NCBI GenBank assembly: GCA_038380435.1
Contig: JAWZYU010000034.1
Span: 24,097,404-24,161,403 of the forward strand
Reading direction: 5' to 3'
From: Ryuthela nishihirai
Taxonomy: Eukaryota; Arthropoda; Arachnida; Araneae; Heptathelidae
Length of the DNA stretch: 64,000 nucleotides
In this document: positions 57,001-64,000 of the stretch, one piece after another
Layout: every line of letters starts with the position of its first letter
Numbering within the stretch: the stretch's first letter is position 1
Position numbers and translations under genes: made by a program
Notes under the pieces: generated by a model
The model's input: only the letters and a program-made list of their open reading frames with translations
Told to the model about the DNA's origin: nothing
Database searches by the model: none

Positions 57001-57599
57001 TCATTTTGTAACCAGCATGCATGTTGATTGTGCAACATGAGTGATTATCACACTACCAAACTTATCATTGGAATAAATACACTGCTTTGGCTTCTGCTTC
57101 CGGTAAACAGGATGTTTTGAGGTAGTCTCACCAGGATCAGTTGGCTGATGGGCTGGACCTGCTAGGGCCAACTCTGCACTAGGTGAGTGCCTTGCCCATA
57201 TTCGGGCAACGGTTTGCAGGTTTCCCCACACATTTACGGATTTTGCAATTTTCTTCTTTTTGCAATTTCTTTCTCCCCCCCACTTCGCATTTTTGGCTCG
57301 ATTGTGTTTCTTGACCTCCTGCTCGATTTTTCTCTAGATCCGGATGGGGAGAGGATTAAATATGCCCAAAGGACTGTGCTTGTGTGAGTGATAGTTTCTG
57401 GGTAAAACGAGTCTAAAGACTAATGACGCCACATGTGCTTACAACCAAAATGAACATTCCGGCAGACCCGTGATCAATGAGTCTGCGAAAAGCATGATGT
57501 TATCTTCAGTGCCATTCTTTGCAACATGCTTAAGGTTGCCATATGCAAAATAGATTCCTGTTGAAATGCATTTTGTGGCAATTATAAAGAGGTGTCATC
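57001..57599. other. No recognisable gene
   Basis: Short unsupported frames only (for example 57187-57387 plus). Confidence 0.4.
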
Positions 57600-57864
57600 A
57601 TGCAGTGGCCGAGTAATATCCATACGTAGAATCACAGCATGTATTCTGTTTGAGAGTACTGCGACATGTACCTGATATTTGGAGAGTATCACAGGAATGC
57701 CTTGCGCACTGCTAGGGAGCATGTCCATCATTACTCAATGTATCGCATTCTGATAGTAACATTATCCAGAGGTAGGAGATCACTTCAGAGACACTGGAAA
57801 TGTGCTCCCTGCTATGAGTCTTTGTGACAGAGACCGGACAGCCAGTGTGAGGAGAACTGCTATA

Positions 57865-57961
57865 CACCCTCAGCATAGTACATGTTTGCTGGACAGGCAC
57901 CCTCAGCATAGTACATGTTTGCTGGACAGGCACCCTCAGCATAGTACCTTTTGCTGGACAG
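57865..57961. repeat. 33-bp tandem repeat, three units
   Basis: CACCCTCAGCATAGTACATG plus TTTGCTGGACAGG three times, the last copy two bases shorter, inside the DUF4817-type relic. Confidence 0.9.
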
Positions 57962-58186
57962 TACACTGTAACACTATCCATAGAATTCTGCAATGGGAAG
58001 GCATTCCAATTGCAATGGGCAATCACACATTCCATTACATGCAAGAGTAGGATCTGCAACTACGCAACTTTCAGTGCCACACTTTTTTGTGTTGTAAATG
58101 GCTCTTGCTCCAGCATGAGACAGATAGGCACACATAACTGCATCTTCAACTGCTACAACAGCATTGAATTGAACAGCATGAATGGA

Positions 58187-58210
58187 AATGTGACCATATA
58201 TGGTCACATT
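58187..58210. repeat. Perfect 24-bp palindrome with a CArG core
   Basis: AATGTGACCATA and its complement meet at CCATATATGG, extended outward by TGGA/TCCA with one bulged base. It lies in transposase-relic sequence. Confidence 0.85.
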
Positions 58211-58849
58211 CCAATTCACAACACCCAGCCACGCAGCATCAGGTCCGTTGGTTGGGTGGGATATTGAATAACTGCATTAATGACCCATATCAGCTGCGAA
58301 ATGGGTTGGCTGGACAAACATATCTGGTGTTCCTATGTGACTCTTGGTAGTGCAATGTAACCTTTGGATACAACATGATGGGCCACCAGCTCATTTAAAT
58401 AACGATATCCAAGAGTGGTTGGATGCTGCATATCCAGATCGCTGGATTGGATGTAGTAGTCCTGTTTAATGGCTAGCCAGGTCACCGGATTTCTCGTCAT
58501 TGGGTCAGCTTCATCAGCTGATGTACTGAACATCACCCACTACAAAGGTGATGCTCATCGCGTGCTTACGTGAAGCACTATTGGAATGTGTTCTCTCATC
58601 CATTCCTCGATGTATGTCCACATGAGGAATGGCCACTTCAAACACATACCACTGTGATATGACTAGAACATTTCCACAACATGGTGTTTTCGTGTGATAT
58701 ATACTTGCTTAGTCGTATCATAATAATATGACCACCCACAGAATCACAGTGTACCCGCCCAGGCACGTCACAAAATGCACATGACAAGGTCGACCACACG
58801 GAGGTATAAGCAGCCGGCCCGACAGATGAGCCATAGTGTGTAACGTGAG

Positions 58850-59060
58850 CACAATGGGCAGAGGTATTGATTTGACGGACGTTGAAAAAGGAATGATAAA
58901 ACGCACGAATACAAAATCAACCAGCTGACAACCACCAAATCGCCAGAGTTTAATTTCAACTTTTTTTTTTGCATCGCACGAACCATGGAGAACCATGGAG
59001 GACATTGCTCATATGCAGATAAACGATGTCTGTAGGAAGATAATGAATGCATAGTGGTAT
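58850..59060 (+). pseudogene. Possible N-terminal Tc1-type relic
   Basis: GRGIDLTDVEKGMIKR resembles the opening of a Tc1/DD-transposase helix-turn-helix, followed after stops by DIAHMQINDVCRKI. Too short for a firm call. Confidence 0.25.
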
Positions 59061-60164
59061 CTGTACTTCAGAGTAGCCTATAACTCAACGGTTCCGCTTT
59101 CCACAAACTTCCCTTATTTAATAAAGTGGTAAAATTAAGAAGTAATAGTGAAAATGGTGGCATTCAAAGGAACGGTTTCTTCAGCTGAGACAGGCATTCT
59201 TTCTGCAAAACACTTCAGCGATCCATCCAATTGGATGCCGGACTTTGCAATCATAACGGTCCTCTTCTCAGCTAAACAGGTGGACATAACTCAGTCGAGG
59301 TTGAAGCTTGCGTTGTCGAGAACACAGAAAGGTTATGCATGCTCACGAAGCAGAGGAGCTCTGACCTGCCAAATGCTCAATTTATTTCATTACTTGCTTT
59401 TTTTTCTGCTGAAGCCAGAGAGGCGAATCATTTTTAGGTGAGCTCATAAATAGAATATATAATGAAAAAATATATTATTAACCATGAATAAATTTTTATT
59501 CTCTACGGGTCACTTATATTTTATGAGAGGGGCATAGACTATTTCTTACAGTCCTTAAGCGATTACTCCCCTGATTACAAGTTTTGTAAACTTCCGATCA
59601 CAAACAAAGCTCTTTGTCCAAAACTGTAGTGGATGTACGTTAACTAAAAATAATCGCCAGCTTACTATGCTCTTCTTTTTTTTTCGCCTTTCCTATTAAT
59701 CACTAATATTTAATATGATTGTTATTTCCCTTTTCTGATGCAATTGATATTTCTCAGCTTTTAACTTCTCGATCTATGCAAATGTATATTTTACTGACTG
59801 GCGGCATAAAATAAAGATTATTTTTATTTTCAGTTCACTTGGATGGAATTGGGGGAAGAAGAGTCTGTCGACGCTTCTTTGGAAACAACGAACGACGGCG
59901 GCGAAAACAAAACTCCAAATACTTTTCTCGTTCGTCTTGTGATCTTTGAACGGAAGACATAAACCAGAAATTCCAATCTCCTCTGACGAATATCGCTTCA
60001 AAAGAACCCGAAAAAGTGTCGCTCCTTCCACGTGACCCCAATGTGAAATCCTCTGATGGCCGCACTCTTCGACACAAATCTTAAAAATATTTATATTGCA
60101 AATTTAGTGCTATTTGATAAAGGAATTTAAAACCAATGGAAGATAGGGAAAATGCGAATATTTT
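59061..60164 (+). other. Mostly unassigned; one exon-like segment at 59834-59949
   Basis: At 59834 a strong acceptor (TTATTTTTATTTTCAG) precedes two overlapping open plus frames. One has 37 codons ending at TGA 59947-59949, with a basic GRRVCRRFFGNNERRRR run. The other has 42 codons ending at TAA. The minus strand is also open (85 and 80 codons). Without a partner exon I cannot choose. A 97-codon plus frame at 59148-59441 has no support. Confidence 0.25.
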
Positions 60165-60380
60165 ATTATAAATGAAATAAATAAATACCCCCTCAAGCAG
60201 CTGCTTGTCAGAGAGCTCTGACAGGAACCAATCAGTTTAATACCCCATAATAAAAGACCTGTGAGGAAGGCGAGACCTCAGCAGAAAATCAACACAAACA
60301 TCCGTGCCTTTTCCGGGGCTCGAATCCGGGTCCCTTGTATCAGTCGCCAAGCGCGCTAACCACTCGGCCACCGGAATAGC
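60165..60380 (-). mobile_element. SINE-B, near full-length
   Basis: Reverse copy. The tail AAATAAATAAATA is at the low end, then CCCCCTCAAGCAGCTGC and GAGACCTCAGCAGAAAA, and the tRNA-like head at the high end contains GGCTCGAATCCGGGTCCC and GCGCGCTAACCACTCGGCCA. Confidence 0.75.
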
Positions 60381-60436
60381 AATTTTATGAGTGACAGGGA
60401 AAAAAATAAAATTTTATTAGAACCTGTACAACCAAA

Positions 60437-60815
60437 TACGACTGTTTTACTTCTGAGCTGCACTTTTGTGCACATATTGCGCTAAATGTTCAGGTCACAA
60501 GGACTCCAAAAGCTCAGAGAGAAGGGGACCCACTGGACAGCGGTTAGGAAACAGATGGGAGTCTCGCGTCATCGCCATCCAGCGCGTTCTTTAACGTACA
60601 CAACGAATGGCTCTCCTGTACACGAGGACAAGGCTTAACGACGCATGCGATGGACGGCGGCCTTTCCAAACCTATCGGTGTCCCCTACTGAGACACGAGG
60701 ACGTAGTGGGGATTGTGCGGAGATAAATCTCGACGCCGGCCCAGGTGACATTCGAACCTGCGAACGCAGATTACGAGCCTGTCGTGCAACCGACTGAGCC
60801 AACCTCGCACCATCC
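60437..60815 (-). mobile_element. SINE-A copy
   Basis: Reverse copy from ACTGTTTTACTTCTGAGC through CCTATCGGTGTCCCCTACTG to the head ATTACGAGCCTG..CGACTGAGCCAACC. Near full length. Confidence 0.8.
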
Positions 60816-61747
60816 AAAAAGAATTTCGTTTCTTATTTTTAATTTTTTTCCTTTACAATTCTAAAAAATTCTTTGTTTATTTCTAAAAATAAAAATCTGA
60901 ATACGTACAGAAAGACAGACTGAGAAAAAAATATTTTTTTTTATTTCACAGTGTTTTGAGTGGTGATGGGACTCAGATGGAGACATTCACTTTTATTTTT
61001 GGAGAGAAAAAAAAGCTCAAAATATACATATCATCCCATCTTGAGAAAAAAAGCTAGCCTTCAACAAGAACAGGAATAAAAAATTCCTTTTTAACTCACC
61101 ATGTGATCCACTAAAAGGATAAACATTGAAGGCTATTTTTTAACTCTCACCACAAACCTATATTTTTATCTATCCGATTCACTAAAGTGAGCGACACTAT
61201 TTTTCGTACAATCTTTTACTCACTTTTAGTCGACGAGGAAAATTATGGCGAGTGATTTATCCAAAAGACGAGAGCACAAAATTTGAGCGACAAGACGGGA
61301 TCTATCCGAAAAATACAATTAGCATCGTAAGCGGACTTTCGAACTCACAGCGGGGAACTTCACCACGACAGCCCGGCAGATAAATCGCTTCACGAGTATT
61401 GCAGTTCGAGGTCACTGGCAGCATCCGCACGAGGAGCCAGTGAAGACCGGAAGAGACGTTCGCGATCGGCGAAATGTCAGCACCTTTCAATAGAAACATT
61501 GTGGTGATAAGAAAAGGGGGAGATCCCGTGTTGTCTCTGGAGTGCTGATGCGACTCAGATGGAGACATTCACTTTCAGGAAATTAATAAGGGTCAAGTGG
61601 GGTGGCTTGAGAGTTCGAAATACTAGAGGCTATACGCCGTACACTTTCTCTTTCTCTTGAAATAATTGCGCATACAGACACTGATGCCAGTTGATATCAC
61701 ACCAGATTTGCAACTTGATGTCTCCATTGTTTCTGAAATTAAGAAAA
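60816..61747. other. No firm gene; short duplicated segment
   Basis: AT-rich to about 61200, then a less AT-rich part with an 88-codon minus frame (61302-61568) without domain or splice support. The segment GACTCAGATGGAGACATTCA (plus CTTT) occurs at about 60970 and again at about 61552. Confidence 0.35.
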
Positions 61748-61935
61748 ATGAATTCCCCTTCAAGCAGGTGCTTGCATAGAGGTCTGACAGGAAGCTGTCA
61801 GTTTCATGAGGAAAAGAGAAAATCCGTGAAGAAGGAGAGACCTCAGCTGAAAAAACATCCATACCTCATCGAGAATTCGAACCCAGATTGTTTCGTTTAA
61901 AAGTCAAGTGCACTAACCACTCTGACACTTTCCTG
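61748..61935 (-). mobile_element. SINE-B copy
   Basis: Reverse copy with CCCCTTCAAGCAGGTGCTTG, GAGACCTCAGCTGAAAA, and a diverged head with GAATTCGAACCCAG and GTGCACTAACCACTCTGACA. Confidence 0.7.
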
Positions 61936-61969
61936 CTTCTACTTCCGATTTTTCCCTGCTAGCCATTGC

Positions 61970-62120
61970 TGCGTTCTCGGTGAGCAAGGGAACGCCGAAG
62001 GAGGACTCGGATCACCCATCGGATCGGATATCAAGCGCCTTTGGCTCCCAGGACAAGGTTTCCCCAGACAAGGCTGTGCACATTTAGGAACACTCTGGAT
62101 GGCCTTGACGGACAGTTTGG
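61970..62120 (+). mobile_element. SINE-A, old internal fragment
   Basis: CGTTCTCGGTGAGCAAGGGA, CACCCATCGGATCGGAT and GGAACACTCTGGATGGCC followed by TTGACGG match the SINE-A middle with many changes. Confidence 0.5.
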
Positions 62121-62437
62121 ATAGAGAAAGGACGGCAGTTAGAAAAACAAATTCCCATATCTCCCCTAATCCTCAGCCCTTCTGACCCAGTGGAAGTCTC
62201 ATGGCTCAAGAGATGTGGGATGGCAGAACAGTCGCCTTCCCCCCTCCAAAAGGCTAAAATTTGGAGTCTGAAACCACAGTAAACATTTGCATTTCCACTT
62301 TTTTTTTCATTGCTGGGTTTTGCAATTGACACGCATTGTGAAACAGCGTTGATGTTGCCTTATCTGATTTCTCTGACTTTGAAAGAGAGCTGATTTATTG
62401 TGCCCATTAGTGGAAACGGAGATTCCAACCGAAATCC
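62121..62437. other. No recognisable gene
   Basis: An 82-codon minus frame (62084-62332) partly overlaps SINE sequence and has no domain support. Confidence 0.4.
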
Positions 62438-62965
62438 ATCCATCCTCATCCTCAAACAGCCATGGGCTACGGAGATCCAACCAGACCGTGCAATTCAGTT
62501 CTCCAAGAATATTTGTCCTGAGCTTCTGCATATGATCACTGCACACCAATTCTAACGACGTCCTATTTCATATTGTTACGTTGTCACGTTGTCACGAGGT
62601 TAGGCAAAGCAGGTTGCCAACTCTCCAAACCAACTCTATTACCAGTCTCATCAACAGCCCTAATGAAAGAGTTCATCTCATCAACATCATTAGTCAACAA
62701 GGCCAAATTATTTACATAATCTAAATCAGAAATTTTGGTATCTCCATAATATTTAAGGTCAAAATCTTTCCCTTGAAATGAATTTCGCAGAACATAATCA
62801 ATAACCAAACTAAAGAGAAAAGGAGACAAAATGCACCCTTGTCGAACACCAGAAATAATGCTAAACCAATTGCTACAAGCCTTACCAACTCTCACACACG
62901 ACTCAGTGTTATTATAGAGAGCTTTCATTAGGTTAACTAACTAGTCTGATACGCCATACTGTTAT
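62438..62965 (-). mobile_element. RTE-like LINE, copy 5, 3' fragment
   Basis: Minus-oriented. A degenerate tail (CATCCATCCTCATCCTC) at the low end, a deletion removing most of the C-terminal region, then an RT piece with GVRQGCILSPFLFSLVIDYV and SDLDYVNNLALLTNDVDEM, in which the catalytic YADD has become YVNN. Inactive. Confidence 0.85.
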
Positions 62966-63051
62966 ACCCCTCATCAACATAAAGAAAAAAATAAAAATGT
63001 CACATGTTTGCAGTTTTATAGCTACTTTGTATTTCACCTGGTTATTTTTTC

Positions 63052-63390
63052 CAGGTTGAACCCTCAGCCTGGTCTAGCGTTGAGATGTATCTCGGCGAAA
63101 CTCCCCACCTCTTCCGTCGGTCAGTAGGAGATACCGATGGGCTTCGAAAGACCGCCATCCCACAGACTGGGTGTTAAGCTGTGGCCCCATGTGCGGGAGA
63201 GTCATACCCCGTGCAGGTTAAAATACACTCTGGATGGCCTTGACGGGAGGCTACCATCAGTCTCTAACAGTCGTCCAATGAGTTCCCTCCTGCAACTTTC
63301 TCTGAGCTCTCGGGGTCCTTGTGACTTGGTCATTTAACCCATTGTGTGCAAAACAAGTGCCACTCAGAGGTAAAACAACCCAACTCAGGT
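63052..63390 (+). mobile_element. SINE-A copy, head truncated
   Basis: GCCTGGTCTAGCGTTGAGAT, GGAGATACCGATGGGCTTCG, GTGCGGGAGAGTCATACCCC, end CTCAGAGGTAAAACAACCCA. Confidence 0.8.
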
Positions 63391-63534
63391 TGAACCAGAA
63401 GTGTGCAAATTATTCAAATGTTTTTACTTTCCGTTCCAATGAGTTCCATTTTTTCAGAGCTGCTCACTTACGTCCTCCTCTTCCCTCCCCCACCCTGAAA
63501 AAAAATAAATAAAAGCATAAATTAGCCACTTTTG

Positions 63535-63602
63535 TTGTGGCCTCGCTATTTATCCTGTGGTGTCTACAGAAGTGCCTCTCAAAGGTGAAACGAAACCAAC
63601 CC
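63535..63602 (+). mobile_element. SINE-A, 3' end scrap
   Basis: Ends AAGTGCCTCTCAAAGGTGAA then ACGAAACCAACCC, like the last 60-70 bases of SINE-A. Confidence 0.5.
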
Positions 63603-64000
63603 GAATCTTTGTGCTCACCGCTCTCCTCGGAGACTTCTCTTTTGTGCTTATTCTCTGCGCCTTCCAAATTTTTTTGCCCCATGTATGGATTTTTAAGGGA
63701 ATGCGGGCGACCTGAGACTCATTAGGAATAGGATATTGGAATCAAGTCTTGGTCTAAGATAACTTTTTTGAGGAAGAGGTCGTCCACAAGAGTGATTTTC
63801 AATTGGTGCTCCGTGTGCAGCATCCAGTGATGTATTGCAGGAGGAGGTTTTGGGCCTCTAATTAATGTGTACGCTTCAAAAATCATTTTCCATTTTCGTG
63901 CTTTTAAAACATTTAGCAACTCTTAAGTTTTGATTCAAAATGTACCACTGGTTTTTATTTAGTTATTAGTTGTCTTTTTTAATATTTACCTTATGATTAA
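63603..64000. other. No recognisable gene
   Basis: Short unsupported frames on both strands up to the right edge. Confidence 0.4.

Larger units (their letters stand above)
57600..58690 (+). pseudogene. Decayed DUF4817-type DDE transposase
   Basis: The N-terminal part near 57660-57790 reads CDMYLIFGEYHRNALRTARE..HHYSMYRILIVTLSRGR, like the helix-turn-helix that opens this arthropod transposase group. The C-terminal part near 58365-58500 reads QHDGPPAHLNNDIQEWLDAA, YPDRWIGC and WLARSPDFSS, matching the second and third catalytic regions. Many stops. A 33-bp tandem repeat interrupts it. Confidence 0.7.

Noticed and set aside
1..64000. CRISPR arrays, bacterial operons, ribosomal RNA genes
   Set aside because: The tandem repeats lack the regular repeat-spacer form. 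The genes have introns and polyadenylation signals, and I see no rRNA-like sequence.

Overview
This window is eukaryotic, metazoan DNA: AT-rich, with spliceosomal introns (GTAAGT donors and polypyrimidine-AG acceptors), a TATA promoter, AATAAA signals and a very dense load of transposable elements. The Tc1, mariner and DUF4817-type transposase relics, the RTE-like LINE and the abundant tRNA-derived SINEs point to an arthropod. My best guess is an arachnid, probably a spider; this is inference from element families, not proof.

Real gene content is small. (1) At the left edge two minus-strand exons (4825-4917, then 244-301) join in frame and encode a membrane segment that resembles SLC38-type amino-acid transporters; the gene runs off the left end. 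(2) A small secreted cysteine-rich protein gene lies on the plus strand: TATA box at 36643, non-coding exon 1, signal-peptide exon 2 (ATG 37862), and exons 3-7 ending at 50098, giving an intact 148-codon spliced frame. A second set of exons 4-7 lies 24-22 kb upstream (20238-28184), because the block of about 20.1-33 kb is duplicated at about 44.1-54 kb. The upstream set keeps ten cysteines where the downstream set keeps six. I recognise no family. (3) A decayed minus-strand gene with a PC4-like single-strand DNA-binding domain (22206-22900) lies in about 2.8 kb present only in the upstream duplicate, next to G-rich tandem repeats.

Layout: 0-5 kb, SLC38-like exons with SINEs in the intron; 6.7-7.9 kb, a 23-bp minisatellite that looks derived from the inside of the SINE; 9.3-10.8 kb, a decayed Tc1 element with both inverted repeats; 12-16.6 kb, SINEs, a strong hairpin and short tandem repeats; 17-20.2 kb, a LINE with a nested solo LTR; 20.2-33.3 kb, duplicate copy A ending in a 31-bp satellite; 33.3-36.3 kb, a second LINE with a nested SINE; 36.6-50.1 kb, the complete cysteine-rich gene with a LINE, a mariner relic and SINEs in its introns; 51.5-54.1 kb, the second satellite array; 54-64 kb, transposon graveyard with no convincing gene.

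Nearly every long open frame outside the exons listed is produced by the satellite arrays, the SINEs or the LINE fragments.
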